Positions 23,499 through 31,178 of a stretch of DNA of 31,880 bases are shown here, in pieces. The translations under genes were made by a program, and so were the position numbers. How positions within the stretch are numbered: position 1 is the first letter of the stretch; each line of letters starts with the position of its first letter. This DNA comes from an uncultured Christensenella sp. (GTDB taxonomy: Bacteria; Bacillota; Clostridia; Christensenellales; Borkfalkiaceae). Below the pieces are notes generated by a model, which was not told where the DNA came from, ran no database searches, and worked only from the letters and a program-made list of their open reading frames with translations. The DNA lies in contig CAJTVA010000016.1 in NCBI GenBank assembly GCA_910579585.1, positions 1 through 31,880 on the forward strand. The letters run 5' to 3'.

Positions 23499-24755
23499 TT
23501 AATTTTTCCTTAAATTTACGGTAACTTTAAGCCCGTGCGCGCCGTTTTCTATATTAAGGTTGCCCTGCATCTCTTTCATAAAATAGTCGGAAATATAAAG
23601 CCCCAGCCCCGCGCCCTCGGTGTTTCCTGAGTTACTGCCGCGCCTGAACTTTTCTTTTAAGACGGGCAAGTCTTCGCCCTTTACGCCGCCGCCGAAATCT
23701 TCGATTATCACGGCAAGATATTTTTCGTCCGTCTGCACGGCAACCGAAATTTCCGTCTTTGCGTATTTATAGGAGTTTGAAAAGATATTGTCGAAAACCT
23801 GTTGAAGCCGCAGCCCGTCGGCGGATACCTGACAGTCGGGAACGTTCGGAATAGAAGCGCGGTGGAGGTAGTCTGCGTTTTCAAGCATAGCTTTTATGCG
23901 GTTGCCCCCGATATATGCGGGGTTTACCGTCAGTTGCTGTAACTCTTCGAGGGTAGCGGTGAAAAGGTTCGTCACCAAAGTGTTTATCTGGTCGGCTTTG
24001 CCGATTATCTGCGTAAAGCTTTCTTTGCTTTTGTCGCTTTCCGCGACGGCAAGCCCGACTTCGGAAACGGCTTTTATGCTTGCAATCGGCGTTTTTATGT
24101 CGTGCGAAAGCTTTGCAACCAGCTCTTTTTTGCTCTGCTGTGCCTGCGCTTCGAAAAGACGGGCTTTTTTAAGCTCCGAACGCATAATATCGAAGCTTTC
24201 GGTAAACGCGCCGAAAAGATTTTGCCTGTCCATTTTAAGGGGAATGTCCAGATTCCCGCCCGCAACGCGCTCGGCAAAGCTTTTGAGTTTTTTGAACGGT
24301 TTAACTATCGTCAGGTGTAAATAAGTAGCGTAAACGGCACATATTCCGCACTCTACCGCAATTGCGACCGCCAGAATTATCACCGCCGTCTGCTTTTCGG
24401 ATTGCAGAGTTTGCGCCCCGTCGTTGTAAATAATTACCTTGCCGACAGCCTCGCCGCCGACGGTAATATCGAGTATGGTATCCCTGTGCGCGACTGCCGT
24501 GTTCATGCTTTCAGAAAGCCCGTTTTTCGTCTTGAACAGCACCTTGCCGTCCGTCCCAAGCACGACGTAGTCGAGAGTTGTAGCGTTTTTATGCTCTTCC
24601 AAAGAATTGAAATCGAGCGTTACCGACTGTAAAACTTCGTTAACGGCGACGGCGTCCTGCGTGAAGTCGGGAGTTTGCACGGCGAAAACCGTAAGCGCGA
24701 TTATTTCGGCTGATAAAACCAGTATAAAAGAAATCAGAAACAGCTGTCTTTTCAT
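23499..24755 (-). CDS. sensor histidine kinase
   Basis: A 418-residue membrane kinase. A helix at 5-26, an extracytoplasmic sensor of about 95 residues and a second helix (122-145) are followed by a HAMP-like linker, then the phosphorylation helix with H218 in LSHDIKTPIASI, and the ATPase domain with N-box DNIFSNSYKY, G1 EDFGGG and the G2 loop GAGLGLYIS. The sizable sensor domain separates it from BceS-type kinases, which have almost none. The start overlaps the response-regulator stop (ATGA), so the pair is translationally coupled. It likely senses the substrate of, or stress relieved by, the downstream ABC transporter. Confidence 0.9.
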   Translation of the reverse strand: MKRQLFLISFILVLSAEIIALTVFAVQTPDFTQDAVAVNEVLQSVTLDFNSLEEHKNATTLDYVVLGTDGKVLFKTKNGLSESMNTAVAHRDTILDITVGGEAVGKVIIYNDGAQTLQSEKQTAVIILAVAIAVECGICAVYATYLHLTIVKPFKKLKSFAERVAGGNLDIPLKMDRQNLFGAFTESFDIMRSELKKARLFEAQAQQSKKELVAKLSHDIKTPIASIKAVSEVGLAVAESDKSKESFTQIIGKADQINTLVTNLFTATLEELQQLTVNPAYIGGNRIKAMLENADYLHRASIPNVPDCQVSADGLRLQQVFDNIFSNSYKYAKTEISVAVQTDEKYLAVIIEDFGGGVKGEDLPVLKEKFRRGSNSGNTEGAGLGLYISDYFMKEMQGNLNIENGAHGLKVTVNLRKN

Positions 24756-25432
24756 TCGTTTCTCCCAACAAATTTGTAGCCGTCGCCCCAGACGGTTACG
24801 ATGTATTCGGGCGCGTTTGCGTTTTTTTCTATCGCTTCTCTAAGCTTTCTTACGTGTACGTTCAGCGTTCCGTCGCCCGTGAACTTGTCTTCCCAGACCT
24901 TGCAAAACAGCTCGTTTTTCGGAATAACCCTGCCTTTGTTTTCGATGAGATACGCTAACAGTCTGAATTCAAGCGCGGTCAGTTTTACCGCATTGCCCCC
25001 CACATATGCCTGTTTTTCCGCGAAATTCACCGTAAGATACCCGTCTGTATAGGCGGTTTGGGGGCTTCCGCCGTAGCGCTTTAAAACAGCTTTGACTTTT
25101 GCAAGTAAAACACCGAGGGAGTATGGCTTCTGAACGTAGTCGTCGCCGCCGATATTTAAAGCGATAATTTTATCGTCGTCGCTCGTGCGGGCGGAAATAA
25201 AGAGAATGGGCACGTTCGTCGTTTCCCTTAGTTCCTTACATAAACCGAAACCGCTGCCGTCGCCGAGGTTTATATCCAACAGTATAAGCTGCGCGGCGTT
25301 TTTTTTTAAGAACCTGCGGCAGTCGTCCGCGCCGTACGCTACGGCGGAGTTTACGCCGAACAGATTGAAATATTCCGCAGTGCTGTCGGCAAGCACTTTT
25401 TCATCGTCGATTATAAGGCAGTTGTAATTCAT
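24752..25432 (-). CDS. OmpR/PhoB-family response regulator
   Basis: A 226-residue regulator. The receiver has D9/D10 and phospho-acceptor D53 (LILLDINLG), S80 in LFISAR and K102 in VQKPY. The winged-helix DNA-binding domain covers about 128-225, with LTALEFRLLAYL and the wing motif TVWGDGYKF. It is the first gene of the four-gene operon and presumably activates it. AGAGG lies 5 nt upstream of the ATG, and a -10 box is at 25455-25450. Confidence 0.93.
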   Translation of the reverse strand: MNYNCLIIDDEKVLADSTAEYFNLFGVNSAVAYGADDCRRFLKKNAAQLILLDINLGDGSGFGLCKELRETTNVPILFISARTSDDDKIIALNIGGDDYVQKPYSLGVLLAKVKAVLKRYGGSPQTAYTDGYLTVNFAEKQAYVGGNAVKLTALEFRLLAYLIENKGRVIPKNELFCKVWEDKFTGDGTLNVHVRKLREAIEKNANAPEYIVTVWGDGYKFVGRNE

Positions 25433-25449
25433 TAAGCACCTCTGAAACT

Positions 25450-25455
25450 ATTATA
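25450..25455 (-). promoter_or_regulatory. -10 box of the two-component/ABC operon
   Basis: A perfect TATAAT on the minus strand, 17 nt before the response-regulator ATG at 25432. The -35 is poor, in keeping with a promoter that needs an activator. Confidence 0.55.
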
Positions 25456-25497
25456 GCTTATTTAAAGGCAAAAATCTTTAATAATTCCTTAAATGTT

Positions 25498-25534
25498 AAA
25501 AAAGCCCGCCCGTTGACTTTTGTCAACGGGCGGG
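25498..25534 (-). terminator. terminator of the GH2 glycosidase gene
   Basis: A perfect 13-bp stem CCCGCCCGTTGAC / complement (25534-25522 with 25517-25505) followed on the minus strand by six T residues (25503-25498). Confidence 0.92.
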
Positions 25535-25553
25535 ACGTATTATTTACTTGAAT

Positions 25554-27491
25554 TTATTTTTGCCAGCTTTGGGTTTCCGATTTAACGTGCAGTTTGTACG
25601 CAGGGTCGGGCTTATCGACGCGGCGGAGCGTGAATTCGTCCTTAACCTCGCCGCTTACGGCCTTTATGTGCATTTCGCCTTTAAGCGGTACTTTAAATTT
25701 GAAAATCTTATCACCTTTGACCGTTTTAAACGGCATACCGTCAATATAAAGTGTAACGTCCGGCGCGTTGGAATAAACTTTTATTTCGGCGTGTCTGCCG
25801 GTTCTGTTTTCGAAGCGCTTGCCCGCGATATGCACGAACGGCTCTTTAGACCAGTAAGCTTTATAGATATAGAACGCGTCCTTTTTAGTCTTACGGTCGA
25901 ACGTGACAAGCCCTTTATGGTTCATACCCGGCTCGCCGCCCTGATTTCTTGCGTCCGCCGCGAAGTCGAACATATTCCACACGTAAGTTCCCCATAAATA
26001 GGGGTAACGTTCAAAGCATTTAAGCATATATTCGTGATACTTCGCCTGATATTCTTCCGAATTATCTCCCCGTTTAGGACGCTTAGAGTGCAGGTTCGGC
26101 ATAGCTTCCGCGCCGTATTCGGAGTAGCCCAAACAGCGTTTCGGGTGCAAAAAACGGAAAAATTTTATCCACAAATCGTTGAGGAAGAAGCCCGGAACGT
26201 ACCAGCCGAGGTATAAATTCCAGGCTACGAGGTCGGTTATGAATGCAGAACGGTTGTTAAACCCGCACATTGCAAAGCAAGCGAGAGTAGTATATCTTTC
26301 GGGGTCGTTGCTCTTTACGAAAGCGTTCAGCCGTTTATGGAAAGCAAGCATATCCTTTTTGTGCTTGCGGTGCATAGTTATTTCGTTAGAAATGCCCCAC
26401 ATAACTATGCTTGCGTGGTTAAACTGTTGGTATATAAGTTCTTTCATCTGCGACAACGCGTTTTCGTTCGCTTCTGGCATATGCCTTGAAATATAGGGTA
26501 TTTCCGCCCAGACGACAAGCCCGTTTTCGTCGCATAAATCGTAAAAATAATCGTCCTGCTGGTAATGCGCAAGCCTTACCGTGTTCGCGCCTATCTCTTT
26601 TATAAGCCGCATATCCTCGTCGTGGTCGGCTTTGGTAAGGGCGTTGCCCTTTTCGGGTCTGTCCTGATGTCGGCAGACGCCGCGCAAAGGATAGGGCTTG
26701 CCGTTCAGAACGAACCCGTTTTTCGGGTCGCAAGAATATGTGCGGAAGCCGAACCGCTGTATAACGCAGTCAACGGTTTTCCCGCCCGAAAAGAGCTCGG
26801 CTTTTAAAGTATAAAGGTATGGGTCGCGGATACCGTCCCACAGCCGCGCGCCTTTTACGGTCAGCTTTTTTCCGCCCGCGCCCGCCGCGACAACGTTGCC
26901 GTCGGCGTCGTACACCGTAATTTTCACTTCGCCGCTACCGGTAACGTACGCTTCGGCAATCACTTCGCCGTCCGCGCCCGCCAACGTCGGCGTTATCTTT
27001 AAGCCCGACGACCCGAAAAAATCCAGGTCAAAACGGTTTTTATTTGCTATAATAAGGTTGACGTCTCGGTAAATTCCGCCGAAGAAAGTAAAATCCGCGG
27101 TCTGCGGGTACACTTTTTCGGTCTTAGAGTTGTCCACTCGTACCAAAAGCAGGTTTTCGGGCTTCAAGCGGCTTGTAACGTTCGCCCTGAAAGTCGAGTA
27201 CCCTCCGTGGTGCTCGGTAATAAGCGCGCCGTTAAGATATACTTCGGCGGAAGAGTTAACGCCCTTGAACTCGACGTAAACTTCTTCGTCGTCGCAAAAC
27301 TCGGGCTTTGAAAATTTTTTTACGAACCAGAACGCGCCGCGTACGTAGTCGTTACCGCCGTCCTGCCCGTCCGTACCGTTCCAGGTAAAGGGCAGGTCAA
27401 GCTTTTCGCCCGATGCCGCCGCAGCCTGCTCGGGGGATATATCCTTTTTGATAAATTCCCAACTTTCGTTAATGTTTAAAGTCTTTCTCAT
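25554..27491 (-). CDS. glycoside hydrolase family 2 enzyme, likely beta-glucuronidase
   Basis: A 645-residue cytosolic enzyme without a signal peptide. The sugar-binding jelly roll (about 1-150), immunoglobulin-like middle domain (155-250) and TIM barrel (255-540) follow the GH2 order, with a small beta domain at the end. The acid/base residue is E370 in WGISNE and the nucleophile is E458 in GYSEYG. At 524-526 the sequence NHK occupies the place where beta-glucuronidases carry the N-x-K motif that reads the uronate carboxylate, although some GH2 galactosidases also have a similar sequence. Neighbours encode a GPH transporter and mannonate enzymes, favouring glucuronide or galacturonide hydrolysis. 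The ATG at 27491 is preceded by a TATAAT only 5 nt upstream and by the AraC-type element at 27522-27561. Confidence 0.8.
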   Translation of the reverse strand: MRKTLNINESWEFIKKDISPEQAAAASGEKLDLPFTWNGTDGQDGGNDYVRGAFWFVKKFSKPEFCDDEEVYVEFKGVNSSAEVYLNGALITEHHGGYSTFRANVTSRLKPENLLLVRVDNSKTEKVYPQTADFTFFGGIYRDVNLIIANKNRFDLDFFGSSGLKITPTLAGADGEVIAEAYVTGSGEVKITVYDADGNVVAAGAGGKKLTVKGARLWDGIRDPYLYTLKAELFSGGKTVDCVIQRFGFRTYSCDPKNGFVLNGKPYPLRGVCRHQDRPEKGNALTKADHDEDMRLIKEIGANTVRLAHYQQDDYFYDLCDENGLVVWAEIPYISRHMPEANENALSQMKELIYQQFNHASIVMWGISNEITMHRKHKKDMLAFHKRLNAFVKSNDPERYTTLACFAMCGFNNRSAFITDLVAWNLYLGWYVPGFFLNDLWIKFFRFLHPKRCLGYSEYGAEAMPNLHSKRPKRGDNSEEYQAKYHEYMLKCFERYPYLWGTYVWNMFDFAADARNQGGEPGMNHKGLVTFDRKTKKDAFYIYKAYWSKEPFVHIAGKRFENRTGRHAEIKVYSNAPDVTLYIDGMPFKTVKGDKIFKFKVPLKGEMHIKAVSGEVKDEFTLRRVDKPDPAYKLHVKSETQSWQK

Positions 27492-27496
27492 ACCTG

Positions 27497-27530
27497 ATTA
27501 TAGAATAACTTGCGGTGCGATAAATTACAA
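27497..27530 (-). promoter_or_regulatory. promoter of the GH2 gene
   Basis: Within the operator, TTGTAA (27530-27525) is followed after 17 bp by TATTCT (27507-27502), matching the geometry of the transporter promoter. An overlapping TATAAT (27502-27497) stands 5 nt before the ATG. Either choice leaves a leader of at most a few nucleotides. Confidence 0.55.
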
Positions 27531-27561
27531 TAGCAATTTTTTCTTAAAATTATTGCAATTT
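27522..27561 (-). promoter_or_regulatory. putative AraC-protein operator upstream of GH2
   Basis: Read on the minus strand, this 40-bp element agrees at 33 of 40 positions, without gaps, with 28383-28422 upstream of the transporter. It contains two direct half-sites, TTGCAAT and TTGCTAT, 22 bp apart, about two helical turns, the pattern expected for an AraC-family dimer. Confidence 0.7.
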
Positions 27562-27571
27562 ATTTATTCTT

Positions 27572-28357
27572 TTAATCAAGCGTATCCTCTTCGTCGAGTA
27601 CGGCGTTCGGCTCTATCAGGCTTTTGTAAGCGCGGTAAAAGGTGGAATAGTTCTCGAACCCGAACATTTCCGCGGCAACTGATTTTTTGGTGCCGTTTAT
27701 AATCATTTTGTGCGCCGCAAGTATCTTTTTCAAGCGGATATACTTCATAATGGGGATTTTCATTTGCCGCTTGAATTCTATATTTATATAAGATTTGGAA
27801 TAGTGGAACTTCTCCGTCAAAGTCTGCATAGTTATCTGCTGACCCAGGTTCGCGTTGATATAGTCGATAATTCTGGAAATAAAGTCGTTGTTGCTTTCCG
27901 CTTTATGTAATGGCTCGTGGCAGAGCATAACTATAAGCTTCAAAAGCCCGCATGAAAATATAACGTACAGTTCTTCTTGCGAGTAGGCTTGAAATATTTT
28001 ATCGAATTCTTCAATCTGCTCCCGATACTTCTCCGAACCGAAAAAGAAAGAAGACTTTCCGTTAAGTTTATCTAAAATGAATTCGGGCAACAGCTTTTCG
28101 GGAAATTTGAAAACGTATCTTTCGTACGGCACGCTTAAATCGACCGTGGCGTAATGGAACTTCCCCGGCGCGATGAAAACAATGTCGCCGCCGTTTAACC
28201 TGTGGGTTTCTGATTCCACGGTATAGTCGATATTGCCGCGCACCAAGTATAAAATTTCGTAAAAATGGTGTATGTGTTTATAGTACTCCTCGGTCGGGTG
28301 ACTGGGGTTGTCTATCTTGTGCGCGAAGTCTATATCCTTATAAACGAAATTAAACAT
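27572..28357 (-). CDS. AraC-family transcriptional regulator
   Basis: A 261-residue regulator. The N-terminal cupin-like sensor contains HHFYEILYLVRG and HRLNGGDIVFIAPG, the usual sugar-binding fold. The C-terminal pair of helix-turn-helix motifs (about 163-255) includes TLTEKFHYSKSYINIEFKR and a second helix with GFENYSTFYRAYK. The ATG at 28357 begins MFNFVYKD; a TTG at 28375 is in frame but overlaps the -10 box. The gene is divergent from the transporter and 80 bp upstream of the GH2 gene, so it may be cotranscribed with it. It is the probable regulator of both via the 40-bp elements. Confidence 0.9.
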   Translation of the reverse strand: MFNFVYKDIDFAHKIDNPSHPTEEYYKHIHHFYEILYLVRGNIDYTVESETHRLNGGDIVFIAPGKFHYATVDLSVPYERYVFKFPEKLLPEFILDKLNGKSSFFFGSEKYREQIEEFDKIFQAYSQEELYVIFSCGLLKLIVMLCHEPLHKAESNNDFISRIIDYINANLGQQITMQTLTEKFHYSKSYINIEFKRQMKIPIMKYIRLKKILAAHKMIINGTKKSVAAEMFGFENYSTFYRAYKSLIEPNAVLDEEDTLD

Positions 28358-28363
28358 ACTTAC

Positions 28364-28369
28364 ATTATA
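28364..28369 (-). promoter_or_regulatory. -10 box of the AraC gene
   Basis: Minus-strand TATAAT ends 6 nt before the ATG at 28357, so the message would be leaderless. The operator at 28383-28422 overlaps the expected -35 area, which allows autoregulation. Confidence 0.5.
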
Positions 28370-28382
28370 CAGCAAAAAACAA

Positions 28383-28422
28383 AATATGCAATATTTTTAC
28401 AAAAAAATTGCAATTGTAACTT
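28383..28422 (+). promoter_or_regulatory. putative AraC-protein operator upstream of the transporter
   Basis: A plus-strand 40-bp element matching the one before GH2, with half-sites TGCAAT and TTGCAAT 22 bp apart. The distance from its end to the transporter ATG is 51 nt. Confidence 0.7.
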
Positions 28423-28442
28423 TTTTACTTTTGATGTACAAT
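28414..28442 (+). promoter_or_regulatory. promoter of the transporter operon
   Basis: TTGTAA (28414-28419), 17 bp, TACAAT (28437-28442). The -35 lies inside the operator, so a bound AraC protein would touch RNA polymerase. Confidence 0.7.
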
Positions 28443-28473
28443 ATAGAAAAATCGAGTCATATGAGGGGAAAAG

Positions 28474-30144
28474 ATGAAGGGGAATACTGACGGTAAAAAA
28501 AGTTTATTTGCCGGTAAACTGTTTGCGACGAAGGTCAAATCAGCCAACGTCAAGGCGCCCGAACTGTTATTCGGTTATTTTCTCGGACCGTTCGGCGCGC
28601 TTTTGGCGAGCGGAATTTTCACAAGCTTTTTGAACAGATACTGGACGGACGTACTGTTCGTCGGGTACAAGGACGCGACGGGTGCGCTTCCCGCGGCGAT
28701 AAATACGTTTCTGACCCTTTTGCCGATGCTTTCGGCGATACTCATTATTGCCGGCAACCTTGTGGTGGGGCAGCTTATAGAGCGCACTAAAACGAGGGGA
28801 GGGAAGGCTCGACCGTGGATACTTCTTTCGTCCGTGCTTTTGGCGGTGGCGTGCATACTTCTTTTCGTTGTGCCCGTCGGCGACGGCGTCAATACGCCCG
28901 TAACGACAATGGTGCTTACGGCGATAGCTTATAATCTGTATTATTCTGTCGCCTACCCTATGTACAACACGGCAAACAGCACGCTTATCCCGCTGTCGAC
29001 GCGCAACAGCAGTCAGCGCGGACTTCTCGCTTCGTTCTCGAACTTCGCGCATCTCGGGGTAATGGGCGCGGGTGGAATGGTTTTCCCGATGGTCGTCAGC
29101 TGGTTTCTCGGCGGCTGGGAAACCCCCAACCGCACAGCCTGGACGGTCGCGTTTATCGCAATCGGGGTCATAACCTTCCTGTTTATTATTCTTCAATATT
29201 ATTTCACGCGCGAACGTGTAACCGAAGAAACTTACGGGGTCGTTTCGGCGGATAAGAAGAATATTTCCGTTAAAAAACAACTGAAAGCTGTGGGCACGGA
29301 TGCGTTCTGGTGGATAATAATCGCGTTCTACCTTGTTTTCCAGTTCGCGGGTTCGCTGAAAAATATGTCGGTAACATACTTCTGTTCCAATCAGTTTGCG
29401 GAAAGCGTTTTCGGCGAAGACTTGGCGATGTCGATAATCAATATCCTCGGCGCAGTGCCTATGGCTGTCGCGATGGCTTTTATTTGGCCGCTTTCGAGGA
29501 AGTTCGGCAAGCGCACGGTGGTTGTCGCGGGGCTGGTAATCGGCGCGGCGGGCGGAGTGCTTGCGGGCTGTTTCCCCGATAACTTTTACGTGGTATGCGT
29601 AGGCGTGGCGCTGAAAAGCTTCGGTTCTTCGCCCGCGTGTTATATGATACTTGCTATGATAGCCGACGTTCTCGACCATATCGAGGCAAAGCACGGCTTC
29701 CGTTGCGACGGGCTTACTATGAGCATTTACAGCTCGATTATGGCTGCGTCGGGTCCGCTTGCGCTCGGAATTTTCAACGCTATTTCGGACAGTGGCAGTA
29801 ATTCCGCTATGGTGACCGTCAGTTATATATGGATTGAAACGGTTGTATACGGTATCTGCGCCGTGCTGTTGATTTTCTTCGGCGTGGAGAAGTTCCTGAA
29901 AAAGGACAGGGAGAGGATTCTGGAAAGGCAGAAATCCGAAGCCGAGGCTGCGGGACTGGAATGGATAGCGCCCGAAGAGCGCTTGAAGGCGGAGCAGGAG
30001 CTTGCCGAAGCCGGGGCGGAAGCGGCGCGGATTGACGAGCTTAAGGCAAGATGCGAGAAGCGCGGACTGGACTTCGACGCGGAAGAGGAGAAGTATCAGG
30101 CGAAGATAGAAGCCAAAAGGGCAAAAAAGGAAAAACGCAAATGA
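28474..30144 (+). CDS. GPH-family sugar:cation symporter
   Basis: A 556-residue membrane transporter with about 12 helices, of the glycoside-pentoside-hexuronide symporter family. It has the family pattern near the amino end (LLFGYFLGPFGALLA, then RYWTDVLF) and the loop IERTKTRGGKARPW between helices 2 and 4. About 80 residues after the last helix form a charged Glu/Ala/Lys-rich coiled coil, an unusual extension. It is the first gene of the operon, with GGGG before the ATG, and overlaps the mannonate dehydratase by ATGA. The probable role is import of glucuronides or related uronides. Confidence 0.88.
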   Translation: MKGNTDGKKSLFAGKLFATKVKSANVKAPELLFGYFLGPFGALLASGIFTSFLNRYWTDVLFVGYKDATGALPAAINTFLTLLPMLSAILIIAGNLVVGQLIERTKTRGGKARPWILLSSVLLAVACILLFVVPVGDGVNTPVTTMVLTAIAYNLYYSVAYPMYNTANSTLIPLSTRNSSQRGLLASFSNFAHLGVMGAGGMVFPMVVSWFLGGWETPNRTAWTVAFIAIGVITFLFIILQYYFTRERVTEETYGVVSADKKNISVKKQLKAVGTDAFWWIIIAFYLVFQFAGSLKNMSVTYFCSNQFAESVFGEDLAMSIINILGAVPMAVAMAFIWPLSRKFGKRTVVVAGLVIGAAGGVLAGCFPDNFYVVCVGVALKSFGSSPACYMILAMIADVLDHIEAKHGFRCDGLTMSIYSSIMAASGPLALGIFNAISDSGSNSAMVTVSYIWIETVVYGICAVLLIFFGVEKFLKKDRERILERQKSEAEAAGLEWIAPEERLKAEQELAEAGAEAARIDELKARCEKRGLDFDAEEEKYQAKIEAKRAKKEKRK

Positions 30145-31178
30145 AGATGACTTTCCGCTGGTACGGCGAAAGCGACTGTATCCCTTTGGAATATATTAAG
30201 CAAATACCGAATATGTCGGGAGTGGTGACGGCGGTTTACGATACGCCCGTCGGCGAAGTCTGGGAGCTTGACAAAATATTAAAGCTCAGAAATCTTTGCG
30301 ATAAAGCGGGGCTTAAAATGGAAGTTATAGAGTCCGTTCCCGTGCACGAGGATATAAAGCTCGGCAAGCCCTCCCGCGACCGTTTGATAGCCAACTATGC
30401 CGCAACTATCCGCAATTTGGGCAAGGTGGGCGTCAGGTGCGTATGTTACAACTTTATGCCCGTTTTCGACTGGCTTCGCACCGATTTGAAGACCAAAGCT
30501 GCGGACGGCAGCAATTCTCTTTCATACTGCCACGAAGAATTAATGAAACTCGACCCACAAAACCTGCGTTTGCCGGGGTGGGACGAAAGCTATTCGACGG
30601 ACGAATTGAATTCGTTGATTGAAGCATATTCGGGGGTCAATCGCGGAAAACTTTTTGACAATCTTATATATTTTCTAAACGGAATAATGCCCGCGTGCGA
30701 CGAAACGGGCATAAATATGGCGATACACCCCGACGACCCGCCCTGGGATATGTTCGGGTTGCCTAGGATAATAACAGGCGCGGATAGCTACGATAAAATG
30801 CTGAAAGCGGTGCCGAATAAACATAACGGTTTTACGTTCTGCACGGGCTCGCTCGGCGCAGGGCGGGACAACGACCTGATAACTATGGCGCACAAATACG
30901 CAAAACGTATTTATTTCGCGCATATCAGGCAGTTAAAATATGACGGCGATAAAGATTTTACCGAAGCGGGGCACTTAACTGCGGCGGGGAACCTCGATAT
31001 TTACGGTATCGTCAAGGCGCTTGCAAAGGCGGGTTTCGACGGCTACGTCCGACCCGACCACGGCAGAAACATCTGGGGTGAGGATGGTAAGCCCGGCTAC
31101 GGACTTTACGACAGGGCTTTGGGCGCGGCGTATTTAAACGGGCTTTTCGAAGCCGTTGAAAAGGAGAGAAAATTATGA
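30141..31178 (+). CDS. uxuA: mannonate dehydratase
   Basis: A 345-residue cytosolic enzyme that dehydrates D-mannonate to 2-keto-3-deoxygluconate. Sequence landmarks include TFRWYGESD at the start, CYNFMPVFDWLRTD, HPDDPPWDMFGLPRI, the glycine-rich CTGSLGAGRDND and the HIRQLKY stretch, all in the UxuA family. It starts at ATG 30141, overlapping the transporter stop as ATGA, which suggests coupled translation. Its stop overlaps the next gene's ATG in the same way. With the oxidoreductase that follows it forms two steps of hexuronate catabolism. Confidence 0.93.
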   Translation: MKMTFRWYGESDCIPLEYIKQIPNMSGVVTAVYDTPVGEVWELDKILKLRNLCDKAGLKMEVIESVPVHEDIKLGKPSRDRLIANYAATIRNLGKVGVRCVCYNFMPVFDWLRTDLKTKAADGSNSLSYCHEELMKLDPQNLRLPGWDESYSTDELNSLIEAYSGVNRGKLFDNLIYFLNGIMPACDETGINMAIHPDDPPWDMFGLPRIITGADSYDKMLKAVPNKHNGFTFCTGSLGAGRDNDLITMAHKYAKRIYFAHIRQLKYDGDKDFTEAGHLTAAGNLDIYGIVKALAKAGFDGYVRPDHGRNIWGEDGKPGYGLYDRALGAAYLNGLFEAVEKERKL

